Shown here piece by piece: positions 36,561-49,952 of a stretch of DNA of 64,000 nucleotides (positions within the stretch are counted from its first letter, which is position 1; each line of letters begins with the position of its first letter). The notes beneath the pieces were generated by a model. It saw nothing but the letters and a program-made list of their open reading frames with translations. It had not been told where the DNA came from and ran no database searches. A program made the position numbers and the translations under genes. Origin of the DNA: Isoetes taiwanensis (lineage: Eukaryota; Streptophyta; Lycopodiopsida; Isoetales; Isoetaceae); NCBI GenBank assembly GCA_021234155.1, contig JAJEKV010000064.1:7998001-8062000 (forward strand). Reading direction: 5' to 3'.

Positions 36561-39500
36561 GGCTATGCCATGAGAGGAAAGTTAGGGTTTGAAGAATTTA
36601 GGGCTTAATGCTATCGGCATGGATTTCTTCCCGCATATGTTTTTAAATTAATAAATCCAAATATCATAAGAAAACATATTTTCGACATGCAATTAAGGAA
36701 TTTACCTTAATGCGGCAATGGATTCATCAGTGTTGTATTGATAGAGTTCCCTATATGCCTATACACTAACCAAATTACTAAAATGCCCTTGGAAGACTAC
36801 GAATGTTTGCATTCTTTGAGCAGGCTTGCAGAGAAATTTCGAAGCATAAGTTATAAAATACAATTGAATGCAAAAAAATTTGGTGAACAAGTGCAATGTA
36901 AGAGATATGCGCTTTTCCTTTGCTAAAGATGAGAAATTATGGAGTTCAATAAGAGCTTTAAATTTGTGGCATCAATTCTACAGGATGAGAAGGACCGATA
37001 TCAAGCGCTCTGTTGCCTGCCAAGATATTGTTGATGTCACGAGATGTAATTTCTTTCATCTCGATGGTATGATAACTAGACTCTTCGTGATTTTGCCAAA
37101 TTTTTGCAGTGCCAACCAATTATTTGCTTTGGCATTTTCAAAAACTTTAAAGAATCAATCATTCAATCGTCGATTCACTTGTATTGAAAACACCTATGGC
37201 CATGTCCTTTCTTTCTCAAAGACAGAAAGGGGCATAACTTCAAATAGTCCCACGATCTAGTTGCAAAAGCAAAATTGTAATTAAAGTCTGAATGAGTTCT
37301 TGAGCATATAATCACATTAGCATCTAAATAAGGTTAGAGGTAAAAAGTTGAGTTGCTCTAGAAAAGAACCCACGATTTCTACATGTGCGACCTGCTTTGC
37401 GTTGCAAATCTTCCATGAAGAGGCTAACACCAAGGGTACTAACACAGGCCTTCATGAACGGCAACATGTTTGTGGCTATCAAGGCCATTGCTGATGTCAA
37501 TAGTCTAGGGGTATTCTTGTAATTTCATTGAATTTTTGGGGTTTCATCTAGGTATTTCCTTTAAAATCCACATGAATTTAGTAACCAAGGCATTTTGGAG
37601 CATTTCATTTATTGTCCCGCATATTGGATGTTAACCCACGACCTTCTTTGCGTTGCAAATCTTCCATGAAGAGGCGAACACAAAGGGTACCAACATAGGG
37701 CTTCATGAACTGCAACATGCTTGTGGTTATCAAGACCATTGCTGATGTTAACAGTCTAAGGTGTAATTTGGTTGAATTTTTAGGGTTTCATCTAGGTAAT
37801 TCCTTTAAAATGAACATGAAGTTAGTTGACCATGGCATTTTGGAGCATTTCATTTATTGTCCCGTACATTGGAAACATGCAACAACGAGAGTATATAATA
37901 CGATAACCTTTTTCTTGATCACACTAGTATATTGCTATTGTTCATTTGTACATTCTATTCTATTCCCGAGTGAGCGTTAAAATGCATTTCGCCCCACCGC
38001 ACGCCTACGATATATCTACATTGGGGGTGACTCTTTGAATTTCTTTAAAATTGGATGCAAAGCGAAGCGAAGAAGCGAAGTCATTTTGAAGCAGCGTGTG
38101 TGTAGAAAGACGCCTTAACCTTTAGATTACAAAAAAGTAACAAAGCGAAAAACCCTTATCCTAACTAGAGGAGAAATACACTCGGAACCTAGAATTACTC
38201 CAAATACCTTTCAAAACAATGAATGTAGTGAAAATCCACTTTGTGATATCCTTTAGTCGCCAAGAATATCGAGAGTGGATCATGAATGTCGTAGTATTCA
38301 CTCAGTGACAAGAATCTAGAGGGAAAAATGTATGGATTTTTGATGCATATATATGGACAATGTTCATGGAACCACATGGGAACGTGAAAGATAGCAACCG
38401 TGGATTGTTTGAGCCAATGGAAATCTATTCTATTCTATTCTAATAGCCCATAAAGGGTGCACGCTAGAAATACTATTTAATACATCTCAATGAATACGGC
38501 GACAAAATCATAGAAAAACCATGTGAAAAGGCATATAAATATATAAAAATGGCCCCCTTGTCATTGTGCTATATATGCTAGTTGGTCGCTAACATGGTAT
38601 TCTTAACTTTAGCACAAGAATGCAATAAAAGAAATAAACTTGGTATGGTATTAAATAGATAGATAGGGTTTTATACGTCCATTAGGACCCAAACAACAAG
38701 GGAAGCGGAAAAAATACAAAATAAAGATAATGTTAATGCTACTTAAGTTATCTAGACATAGACAATTCAAGGATTGGAAGGCCATTGGTCTGGAATGATT
38801 GTTGCGCCTCCTCTGCACACCATCCCTTTCTTTTGCAGGAGGGTAGCCCTCACATTGCAAAGCTCCGCCTTACAATTACACAATTGAAGAGGAGAGAGGT
38901 TCTACTATACGGAGAAACTAGTCCCTCTGAGATGCTTGCCATGTTGAAGAACATGTAGGCGGCTGAGAGCATCTTACAATTATGTTATCCTCCAAATATC
39001 ATATTGGTGGGACCTCACTCAACAGGTGTATGTCATCGTATCACACATTTCCTATACTCCTTCTTCCTCAACCCTTAATACAATTCTTCATACAAGATAG
39101 TAATATTTTGTCAAGTTAGCATTCCTCTTATGCCTTGACATATACTTTGACACTATATATTCATCCTCTTATATGGGTATATCTAAAAGTAGTTGTGGGG
39201 TTTAAAAATAACTTTGAATGTGCAATCAAAATTGGTTTAGTATACGAGTGCAAGGACCTGAAGTGATATTAGATAAGTATTTCTTGTTGTTCATTCTACT
39301 AAGACATCTCAACGTGCCGACCAAAGCCATGTAATGTACATTGATGAATTTTGGGCATAATAAAGCTAGCCTTCAAACCATGTCAAAATTTATGATAGTT
39401 TTATTGTGGCAACTACTCGTATTAACGAACCACTATGTATGCACAAAAGTATTTCATAAACCACAACTAGTTTTAATATACCACTATGGCATTAATAACT

Positions 39501-40240
39501 AGCATTGATAACCATGTCACAAACCACTATAGTTTTGACAAACCACTATGGCATGTGGTTTTCTTCTATCAAAGAAATTCATGCATAAAAAACTACGTGT
39601 ACTATGGTTTTTATGTGATCTAATGCTGGTTAAATGTAGTAGTTCATTTTTGGGCTCCTTGTGTATGTATGCAACCTGATTATATCCAACAAAGTTTCTG
39701 CAAATTGACAAGCCAATTAACCTGGACCAAATTGTTATGCCAAGATCGATGGGTTTGGAAAAGGGCTTTTCCTACAAGAGCAACACGCTTTATTGTTCAA
39801 TGTGCATTAGGCAGATACAGATAATCAGCTAAGAACATGCCTCTTTCTTCAAGCTGTATTATAGAAGAGAGGTTGAAGAAAGAAGAGCTTATCAGGAAAG
39901 CCAATTTGCTATGTTCCATTTCTATTGGAAGTGACTAATACAATGTAATGTTTGATTTTGCTGTTTCGAGTAAATTTTTGCATAGCTAACAGTTCAAATG
40001 GACAATATCATATATCACATCCCTGTAGATCTGCATATAAAAGAGAAGGAAGATGCTTTTGATGGCAAAAATATAGCATGCATGTTTGCCACTGTTGTTA
40101 TTCTAAAAGAGGCCCGGATCATAAACAAGGTCTGGATCAATCATGTCCAGAACAGAACATTGAAGAACAGACTCGACTGTTAAAATTGTATTGGATTTAA
40201 GAAGAATCGAAGCAAATGAGAATCAGAATGGAAGATTGAG
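36561..40240. other. Noncoding, low-complexity sequence
   Basis: No gene recognised. Contents: a ~250-bp tandem duplication (37386-37872), an ATTCT microsatellite (38425-38442), and repeated AACCACTATG-like words between 39430 and 39620. A 130-codon plus-strand frame at 36868-37260 has no recognisable motif and no support. Confidence 0.5.
37386..37872. repeat. ~250-bp tandem duplication
   Basis: 37386-37627 and 37638-37872 are imperfect direct repeats. Both run from a TTTGCGTTGCAAATCTTCC stretch through CATTGCTGATGT to TTCATTTATTGTCCCG. They differ by substitutions and small indels, so the duplication is not recent. Confidence 0.85.
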
Positions 40241-40787
40241 AAAAAAAAAAAAAAAAAAAAAAAACCCTGTTGAGCTTGCATTGCTTAGGAAGCTGGCCGT
40301 CGCGATGGAGTTACAACTTGATTTTGGGGGTATTTGGCCCAAATGATAGCATGCATTATGCAAGAAGTATTCGGCTTCCAGATTTTGGAGCAGGGCGTAT
40401 TCGTCTTGCTGTTTACAGAAAGGCGTATTCGACCTGCAGTTTCAATCAGGCGTATTGGGTTCTTAGAATTCAGAGGTTGAATTGGCGGGTCGAATACCCT
40501 CTTGCCGGATTCATTATTCAACCTGCAGTTTCAATCAAAACAGAGATTCGACCTGCAGTTTCAATCAAAACAGAGACGCGTATTGGGTTCTTAGAATTCA
40601 GAGGTTGAATTGGTGGGTCGAATAGCCCCTTGCCGGATTCTGTGATCAGAAAAAAAATAGGGACATGCAGGCTGAATACCACGCGAAGGTATTTGGCTTA
40701 TGATTTTCTGGAATCCATGTCCAATTCCGGAGCCTATATTTCCTTCGCTATAATGCACGTGAAGGATACATTCCAATTTCAAACATC

Positions 40788-40816
<29 letters not shown>
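40241..40816 (+). mobile_element. Poly(A)-flanked retroposon-like segment
   Basis: A 24-base A run (40241-40264) is followed by ~520 bp ending in a 29-base A run (40788-40816), as in tandem or nested SINE-like insertions. Inside are direct repeats. A ~60-bp block starting TATTGGGTTCTTAGAATTCA occurs at about 40453 and 40580, and ACCTGCAGTTTCAATCA occurs three times (40432, 40521, 40551). No Pol III box pair or coding frame was recognised, so the class is uncertain. Confidence 0.4.
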
Positions 40817-40818
<2 letters not shown>

Positions 40819-41141
40819 AGCAAAAAGCACACCAGAAGGCTTTAGCAAGGTAGGATAGTTTTAATTAATCAAGTAATATCATTATTGGCAGTATGACACA
40901 TGTGAGGAAGGAATATAACGATAATTAATATGCTTCAATACAATATTTGATAAAAACATATGTGTTAAAGAGTTAGACAGAGCATGGACTAAAGCAGCTT
41001 TGCATGGTCAGATTTCATAGAGTAGGTTTAATGTTTACCCATAGGGGTGCATAAATGATTTCTCTTGTTCTTATATGTTGAATGGTCAACACAAGAATCT
41101 CACTACATCATTTCATATTGGCTATCAATTATTATTACTCG

Positions 41142-43255
41142 TTTTTTTTTTTTTTTTGAAGGGACGTCAAGCTTTATTCACCAACTAGAAACCGAGCAAC
41201 ATAAATGCAAAGGCGGATTATAACCCAAATTGGACAAACCGATCCAACGAGAGCACAACCACTGCCTATGCAAAAGAATGAATCGAAGGTAAGTATGCGG
41301 ATCGATTACTTTCTTCTCTTGATCAAGAGAAGAACAATTGTAAGCCATAACAATTTTATCTTGCCCTTGAAGAACAACCTCATCGCGGTATCTATGCCCT
41401 TAAAGATAAACAACCTCCTTCTCTTCAGATTGACCATAAAAAGCCGACCACATGCGAGATGAAAAGCTTCGTTTAGTTGTTTTGGGCCAAGCATCGGGAT
41501 AGATAGCAAGCAAAATTTCTTTGGCTAGATCGAGACGATGCCAAAAGGGTCAACAACCAAGACCATGCCCTGCCGAAGCCTCTCACACAAGAAAAACAAT
41601 GCTCAATACTCTCAACCCTTTCTTTGGCATAAAAGGGCGAGCTCGAAATCCGATTATCCATTTTATGGACTAACCTGTTGACTCGAGGCATCTATGGATC
41701 ACTTGCCACCACAAAACTACTACTTTGGGGTGAAGCGACTTATCCCATACCCATATCAAACACTTTTCCATTGTGGTGAGGGGACTGAAGATGCCATCTA
41801 TTAGATGGAGGCAGGGATTTAAGAATGCACAAGCAATTTATACAGAAGACACAAACCGCCACGGCCGGATATCGATGGCAACCCCATATGACTACCTCAA
41901 TCGTGGACCCGGAATCACGTGGCAACAATGCGGCAATATGATTCCAGTTACTCTGTCCCATCGTACAACAAGAACTTTGTTCTAAATGCTTCCCATGACA
42001 TGAGATGATCGGACTCATACCAAAGCTGCAATAGTATTGATACCGGTGCTACCCATCGTCGTTGTGTCTTTGGATGAACAACCACACTTAGAGGCACATT
42101 CTGCGGGTGTCACGCAAAGGAATCCACCCAGCATGGAGTGGACAACCCGAAGACATGCCTCGGGATTAATATGGAAAAGGGACTGACGGTGTCCCAAGCG
42201 CAAGCAACCCCTTTAGAAAGGGAGAAGCATTAGGATACGGATGCATATGATAAAGCAAAGCCCAAGGAAGGAGGGGGCTTAATGGGGCCTTATGAAATGG
42301 GAGACAATCTTTGAATCGACCGCACCAACAACCTCGAGGCGGGGAGAATCATCCTTACCAATGAAAATCCTCCAAATGAACTTTGATATCATCACCTTGC
42401 TTTGGAGGTGAAAATCCAACATACCAAGACCACCCGGTACCTTAGGTCTAATGCATTTCGCCCAAGCTACCTTGACCTTTGCTCCTAACTCATTTCCACC
42501 CCAAATAAAATTTCGACGATCGCACAATCTCCTCCATCTTACAACTGCGGAGCTAGTAAAAGCGAGCGCCATGTAGACATGAGTATTACTAAGAACACAT
42601 TTAGCCGCGGTGATTCTCTAGGGCATGGGCCGGTTTTGTTGTATTCCACCAAAACAAGTGCTTTTGCAACCCACTAATGATTTCATCCCAAGCATCCGAG
42701 CGAGACATGAATTCCAAGCTGGGATACCAAGCAACTTTGTGGTATTGCCATGCGGGAAAAGAATCTTCAAGGATAGTCCAAAAATGAGGGAGGGATGGGA
42801 CTTTGTCCAGCGTCCACAAAGGCTGTACATTTTGCCACCCTACAAGAACTCGATGCTAAGGAGAATGTGTCTAATAATAGCTTAGCATTACGAAGATTCT
42901 CGGCCTCGGCAATTAGGAACAAAAAGTGTCATCGGCATATTGGTTACATACCTCTTGAGAACCATCGTCCATTGGGAGGCCTTGAATAGCGCCATCTTGG
43001 GTAGCCCACGGAGAAATTTTGGGACAAGACTTACGCCACAATTGTGAAAAGCAAGGGTGCTAAGGGACAACCACTGTCGAATTCCTCTACCCACTACAAA
43101 AATATCCGATGGCTAACCATAAAGGAAAAGGGCCGATGGATCCGCTGATGTATGGAGCTTCATGACATTCCTTGTGAATGACTCCCCAAACCCAAGTGCA
43201 AGAAGACACTTCTCCAAGAAGCCCCAATCAACACTATCGTAGGCTTCTCTAACTC
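41142..43255 (-). mobile_element. 5'-truncated LINE (L1-type)
   Basis: The 3' end is marked by 16 Ts at 41142-41157 (the poly(A) tail of a minus-strand insertion). Toward higher coordinates the minus strand encodes a zf-RVT-like block (KERVESIEHCF near 41610), a connection region typical of plant LINEs (RRNFIWGGNE and KVAWAKCIRPKVPGGLGMLD, 42279-42572), YADD with catalytic Asp residues (42928-42939) and the motif B region. It ends at motif A (AYDSVDW) near 43250. Endonuclease and ORF1 are absent. The frame is broken many times. Its 5' part is repeated at 1-542, so the insertion predates the segmental duplication. No target-site duplication was identified. Confidence 0.9.
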
Positions 43256-43889
43256 TATAGCGAATACATTAGTAAAGTATTATGTTCAGAAAATCAAATC
43301 CTCACATATTAATGATAGAAAAGGCTTGACCTAAGCATTCATGAAGCTTGGTGAATTGCTTAAGATATAGAAGAATTTTTTAATGAAAATTTTGATCTTG
43401 AACCTTACAATAGAAAGAGTTAAAAAAACTATTCTATTCTATTCTATTCTTTGAGATAAGTTTTATCTTTGTATCCACATGAGCTGGTGAAAGATGAATA
43501 GGATTGTGTGCATATAATCAATTAAATGTTTGCAGAGGGTCTAATATAGCCACGAATTTGGAAGCATAAGTCAACTTAATTTTATATTGTTTACTTGAAG
43601 CTGCAACACTCATAGCACAATATTCTATGATTGTCTATGGTGGCATTATAGATCTAATTTGAGACATGATGGCTTAATAAATGTTGTATCATCATACTCT
43701 ATCAGCTCTAATTGAGCAATTCAAAGAATTAATGTGCGGATGAAGATGTTTGGCATAACAGTAATAGAGAAGATGAGTTTGAAAGAACAAGATCAAGGAT
43801 GCAACTTTGTCTATGAACAAAGTGCATTTCTTTTTAAGGAGTTGTGAACGTTAATATTCCAATATACATGCTAAAACTACAATTTATGG

Positions 43890-44152
43890 TTATATCGCCA
43901 TGTTAAGTTCGTATTTTATGTTATGATTATATCGCCATAAATCATATATTGATGGTACCATTTGGTACAATAATCTTTGGTCTTTAGGCCGCTGCTTCAT
44001 TAACCAGAGTATACTTGCATATGAAGTGATTGCTACAACTCCTGTGAACATCCCCTGCAATGCTTCAATTACAGAGGGCTTTTTGAAGAAAAGCACATCC
44101 ATAATAGTCCATGTAAGCAGGCTTTTGGTTGCCCAGACATTTGTGTTTAGAA
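43890..44152 (-). pseudogene. Orphan exon of an AMT2-type ammonium transporter, copy B
   Basis: Same frame and acceptor as at 1172-1434, with an identical 70-codon open frame. The identity between copies, despite other differences nearby, more likely reflects recency of the duplication and few CHG sites here than selection. See copy A for the family argument. Confidence 0.6.
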
Positions 44153-45356
44153 CTGCAAAGATGCATCGATGTTGGCAGCATATAAATCCCCTCTATTGAA
44201 TCCTGCCTAACCAAACTAGAGCAGTCCTGCTCCTGCCAAAGTCAACAAGTTATTGTTTGGACAGAATTTCTCTCTTTCTTTATTCTTGAACAACCTGTTA
44301 GAGAGAGAAAAAAATAATACAAATTAGATGTTATTGAGACATGTACTGACATACATACAAAACAAACAGACACATATAACATATATAGACATGTAAAGGA
44401 ACATAGCATCAACAGAGCTATAGCAGGAGGAAGAGAATATCTTACACAAAAATTACTAAGTGTATTAATGTTTATCTACTAAGAGGGCCTAAGGGATTGG
44501 AGACCAGCTATGCCATAAACAAATATCTTAGAAACTGCAGGGGTAAACACACAAGAAGCTAGGAAGGATAAGAATTTTGCCTTCTGGCATCCACATTTTG
44601 AGAATGAAGAAAGGCAATAAATAAACACTTAACGATTTGCAAAAAGAAATGATATCGTGGTATAATAGATTGAAGAAAAGAATAATATAGCGGTATACAA
44701 AATTCAGTGGCAGAAAAAGGTACCTCCGAGATGCTGCTCCTTAAGCATTTTGTTGCATATGTTGCTACTCCTATTACATAATTCTCACAAAGGGTTCCAA
44801 GCTAGACTCAACAAGAAGAAAAGACAAGTAAAAATCATAGGGAGGTAAGAGGCAAATTTCATCAGGCCTCCAAGATCAGGCCTCCAATACCAGAACTTTA
44901 GAATTTAGGCAGAATATTGCAACTTGATCGATGCAAAATAAGTTGAAGTTGGCCGCCATCTGAAGGATGAATTCTACCTGCAAGACGAAAAAAATGAACC
45001 AAGACTGCTAGAAAAAGATTCGCTTTTGCCCGAAACCTAGATTAGAAGCAGATCTGCGTTGGTTCGTACTTCACCATGGCAGAGAAACTCCAAAATGAAA
45101 GAACACATTGCACTATAGTAAATGAGAGAATATCATAGCCACATCAATACATATAAATAGAAGTTCAATGACTTACAGTCCAACATTTGAGCACATGCCC
45201 ATAATCTGTAATCAAATATGCAAATGATTCCAGCATGCTTGATGCCGTTTACGAAAAGAAATGGACACAGGACATGGCCATTAAAGGAAAAAGCCTGAGG
45301 CATGGCCATTTGCTTTTGCCTAGGTTTGTGGAAGATTAGACGAACATGCAAAATGG

Positions 45357-46651
45357 CTAACAAGGCTCCTTGCCATGGCAGACTCCGAAGCAATATGCAG
45401 CCAAAAAACCTTTCAACTTCGTCAAACCACTTGGTTCGCTGTTGAACAAAAGTGGCTCAATTGGGATCTCACTTCGCTGACGAAAGGTTACAATAAACTC
45501 TTCCGGAACTGCACCATCTGTAAAGTATTGAGATGAGCCCAATACAAGCCGGATCTGATGCCGCAAAGTTGCATCAGAAAAGTTTCCAGGAAGACAACTA
45601 TCCAATGTTATATTTTGTTGTATGATATCATCACCACTGAGCGCATCCTTGTCTAAAGACATTTTACCAGCAACCTCAGTTAGACGTCCTAGTTGGTCAT
45701 TAGAGTCCGGTAGATCTAAAAGTGGAAAACAACGGTCCCAAAGCTTCAAGACTAAAGACCCATCATCCTGGCATCCAAAATGGATGAAGTCCATCATGGC
45801 ATGCAGAAGCAAGCAGAGTCCAACATGTTTACCTAGCTGAAAATCGATAATCTTTTCATCGGCATACAACTGATTTCTTCCTGACATTTCTGAAATATAC
45901 CCATGAGAATACATAATCTCCAAAGTATTTCATGACAGGGATTTTTCAAGCTGGAGAACAAAATCATAGGGAGCAACACTTTCAGGATACGAGCCAAGGA
46001 ATATGGAAAATGCAATTGACCTCAAACTTGTCCTTAATGTATTCACAAGCCTTTGATTCGAGAGAGAATGTAGTAAAAGATGAAGTTTGGTCTTGAAGCT
46101 TGCAAACATATAATATCTTGCCAGCAGTTTGTTAGCTCAACGACTGATATAAAAGCCAGATGTTCTAAATTTAATTGTAGAGAATACAGATTGGCATATG
46201 CTTCTTCCAACTTTGAACTCTCAATACCATCACTGTACATGGCAAGTAGTACGAGCAGAATCATCATCAAAATTGTCAAATTCCTTGATATTGCCACTAT
46301 ATTCAGTATGGCCAGGATCATAACCAAGTCCCAAACGCAAAGCTGGACAGAAACAGGATGTGCCTGTTTAGAAAAGATACAAGGACCTGTAAAACAATAA
46401 AAATATGGATCACAACTGATATACCTTCCCTGAGTTCAAGAACTTGGTGTCCCATGTTTCCTGTGCACTGTCCCATGTTTGCCTTCACTGTCCCACTCTG
46501 AGCCTTCTGCTGCACCTTCAACATCGACATCACATTGCTTAGGAATCTCCTTGTAGTTTTTCAAAAAACCTTGTAAAGCTTTATTTTCATAAGGATCAAT
46601 CATTTGTTCATTTTCATACACATTCACATTAAAATGACCATCATCCTCCAT
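45357..46651 (-). pseudogene. Unidentified multi-exon gene fragment, copy B
   Basis: Several protein-like blocks lie on the minus strand. EDDGHFNVNVYENEQMIDPY starts near 46651. A block near 46240-46050 reads GIESSKLEEAYANLYSLQLN and RPNFIFYYILSRIKGL. A 188-codon frame (45923-45357) starts MEIMYSHGYISEMSGRNQL and includes LGKHVGLCLLLHAMMDFIHF and DATLRHQIRLVLGSSQYF. Between the last two is LRSIAFSIFLGSYPESVAPY, out of frame by a small slip near 45930. Composition and codon pattern look genuinely coding. I do not recognise the family. The gene may be a real large helical protein whose remaining exons are missing, or a decayed one. Confidence 0.5.
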
Positions 46652-47774
46652 GGTACATTAGAGCGAGACAAACCATACCATCGAAGTTGGGATAGCGAAG
46701 TTCAGAACAGCAAGGGAAGAGTAGAAGGGTCGATGAAGCACGGCTATGGCTGTCGGACACCTTCACTTAAGTATATGCACCCAAACCTTCGGTGAATCGA
46801 TTGGCTAAGACATTCGATACGGCATCCTTTATAATGGAGTCCCCAATAAGCTAGCTCTCATTTAAGAAGATGAAGGAATCGGTGCAACCAAGCAAAGGCG
46901 GAAGAAAGGAGATGCCCCGACCATGATCAATTATCTTCGATTTCGATCTCGAATCAGCCCACAAGCGAAGAGGAACAAAGAAAGAAAAAAAACACGACCG
47001 AAGCGAGAGACACCTTAGAAGAAAGAATCGACGTTGTCGAGGAAATCCATCTGATTTGTCGTATCTCTGAATCCGTTTCTTGAAATACGTGGAATTTTAT
47101 AAACACTAGGATTAGTATCTAACGGTTTGAAATACAACACGTCATCTCCATGTCGAAATCTTGATGTGGACATGCGATAATGGATAGGCTAGAAATGCAG
47201 GAAGTGTTGTAGGCTTGGTAGGGCTGGTGTGCTAAAAACATTAAAGGTCATTTCCATAAAAGACACTTGTAAATTTATAATACATGTGAACCAAAGGCAT
47301 TTTTGGTACTTTTCATTGATTGGATCCCATATGCGTATTGATCTCAATAAAAATCCATTCAATTCAATTTAATCCCTAGAAACTTACCGTTTTCATTAGT
47401 TCGTTATGATAACTGCTAGAATAATTATTGGTGTGAATTTCTTTTTGATTGAATTTGTTATTTTAGCCACTATCTGTTTTGTATATGTGAATGCAATCTT
47501 TACCAAATCTGTTTATGTTGAATTTTGAATATAACTATCAATTGGTGCAAGATAATTTAATCATAACGGAGAAGGTGCTAAAAGTTAAATGTTGGTGTGA
47601 ACCTATCTATGTACATTAACTCTGTCATTACACTTACAACTTGTGAGAACACTCATAGGCCTAAAAGTCCATGTCCCAAACTTTTGCCTTCAAGTTTGCG
47701 TTCATGCTTTAGTGCTAAGTCCAAAACATTGAAGGTGAGGATATTTCCTTTTTTTTTTGTTTGTCTTTTTTCCA

Positions 47775-49468
47775 TCATTCGTGGCTGAATGGCGCGGAAG
47801 AAGCATTGCTGCTGCCACTGGGCCAAAAGTAGTGTACAGAGTCGGGCGAGTAAAGCTCCTTTACACACTCAGCTCCATATCCATTTTCTATCAAAGCTTG
47901 GAGCTCTTGTGCGACTTGCTGCATGTTGGGCCGATCTTCTCGTTCAGGAGCAAGGCACCTCATTCCTAATTCCCCCACCACTTTCACCATCTCCTCCACC
48001 CTTTCACTCTCCGACACCCTCAAATCCGGGTCTATTATTTCCTCAAAACCTCCTTTTAACAACCTCTCCACCGCCATAGCCGCCAGATTTATATCCCTTT
48101 TATCTCTCGATAAATCCACCGCCACTTTGCCACTGATCAGTTCCATCAAAACAACTCCAAAACTATAAACATCGCTTTTGTCAGTCAGCTGATAATACTG
48201 GTGATATGCTGGGTCGAGATAACCAGGTGTGCCTTGCGGGGCCGTAGAAATGTGGGTTTGTCCAAGCGCAACATCTCTTGATAGTCCAAAATCGGCCAGC
48301 TTAGCATGAAAATTAGAATCCAGAAGAATGTTGGCAGATTTAACATCCCTGTGGAAAATTGGGGGTTTCACTTTGAAATGCAAATATTCCAAAGCCTGTG
48401 CAATTTCATACGCCACTTTTATTCTGGTAAACCAGTCCAACTTATCCTTGTAATCCCCGTGCAGATGTTCTTCTAGGGTTCCATTTGCGATAAATTCATA
48501 TATCAAAAGAAACTCACCTCTGTATTCGCAGTAACCAAGGAGCAGAACGAGATTGGGGTGAACAGCTCGGGATAACATCTGAATTTCTGCCCTAAACTGT
48601 TGAATGCATTGGGTGTGGAACCTGTTTAGTCTTTTAACCGCCACAATCTGGCCATCTTTTAGCCTTCCTTCGTAGACCATTCCAAAACCCCCTATTCCAA
48701 GCAGCCTGCTCTCTGCGAAGGATGCTGTCGCCTTTTCCAACTCCTTGTATGAAAATCCAGGCGTGTGGTTCCCTTGCTCGCTTATCTGAGATGCCAGTGG
48801 CAGTCCCCATCCCCCCGTTTCAGCTGCGGATTTTGCTCGCTTTCTGTAAAACCACACACATACTACAATTCCAATCACTAATATAACACCAATTGATCCT
48901 CCCACACAAGTCCCTGCATAGGCACAACACAACCATTCATTACTACAGCATCCACATCCACATTAAGTTATCTTTACAAAGTAAAGCACTTACCCACTAT
49001 GACAGCCGTCTTGGATTTTTTTGTGCCTTTGCAAACTGGATCTGAAAGCGCAGCATGATTGTCAGACTTAGTTTATGAATCAGATTTTAAACATTTACAC
49101 TCACCTGAGTCTAGGGTCCATTTGATTATTAGGATGTTATCACACTTAACCTCGGAGGCATTAGCATCTGGAACCTGTGCTAGAAAATATTTCCAGTTGT
49201 CTTCGAACTTGGGACAATCGCTCTCCTTCACACTGATTTCTTTTTTGGAATAGTCGATGTCAGTCACGATATGATCGTTGATAAGCAGAGCCCCATTTTT
49301 GCATTGCAAACGATAACTGGAGAGTCCTTCGCAGCTTTTATTTGAATCTAAGCTGAAGGGATAACAAATGGGAAAGTCATTGCACTCCTGAGAAGCACAA
49401 ATAGCAGCTGAAGAAAGAGGAAGAAGTGAGAAGATGAAAAGAGGAAGGAATAAAAGAAGGGAAGGCAT
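47775..49468 (-). CDS. WAK/LRK10L-type receptor-like Ser/Thr kinase (intact, 3 exons)
   Basis: Exons on the minus strand: 49468-49105, 49041-48994 and 48913-47775, with GT-AG introns (CAG|GTGAGT, TTTCAG|A, GTGG|GTAAGT, TATGCAG|G). Phases join to give 516 residues. Residues 1-22 are a signal peptide (MPSLLLFLPLFIFSLLP). The short Cys-rich ectodomain (ICASQECNDF, CYPF) is of the cell-wall-binding GUB_WAK type. A membrane helix spans about 145-160. The kinase has the Gly loop GIGGFGMVYEG (210-220), K231, E247, HRD 325-327, DFG 345-347 and TPGYLDPAY, so it should be active at the plasma membrane on the cytosolic side. An upstream in-frame ATG at 49519 is possible, but the chosen start gives a clean signal peptide. 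Related kinases act in wall sensing or defence; the ligand is unknown. Confidence 0.92.
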
Positions 49469-49838
49469 GGCGAGCCGGAAGGGTGAGGAGGAACGCAGAG
49501 TAGAAGTGATGAGAAGCAAAGTTTAAGGTCATCTGGTCAACACGGATTGCCCCACACGCCATTGCGTACACCATCGGAAGTTTTCCATTTGCTCCAAAAT
49601 TTTCCAGGTAGGCTTCCTTGAATACCATAAAGATCGTGGGGACCGGTTTAAATTCCGTGGGGGAAAGTGTTGAGGACGCGGGTTAGTGCGGATGCAACAC
49701 TTGACCCCGCAATTCTCGTAAAAAATAGGTAGGTGCATTCCACTCTTATCCGCCAATAGCGCCTTGCCACGTGGCGCGATTCTTTTACAAGAATGTTACC
49801 AAGAAAAAAATACAATGATCTCGCGATTCTTCTACCCG

Positions 49839-49920
49839 GCATTCTGGATCTTTACCTCGCATTCTGCATTCTAGATCTTTACCCTACATTCCGAGCTTTT
49901 ACCCTGCATTCTGGTGGGCT
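49839..49920. repeat. Short minisatellite upstream of the kinase
   Basis: About four imperfect 20-27 bp units of the form GCATTCTGGATCTTTACC, about 370 bp upstream of the kinase ATG. Also present in copy A at about 7120-7200. Confidence 0.7.
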
Positions 49921-49952
49921 GGAATGCACCTCCCTGTTCTTCACGTTGCAGC

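Noticed and set aside
36868-37260. 130-codon plus-strand frame
   Set aside because: No motif, no splice context, flanked by AT-rich noncoding sequence and a tandem duplication; likely chance.
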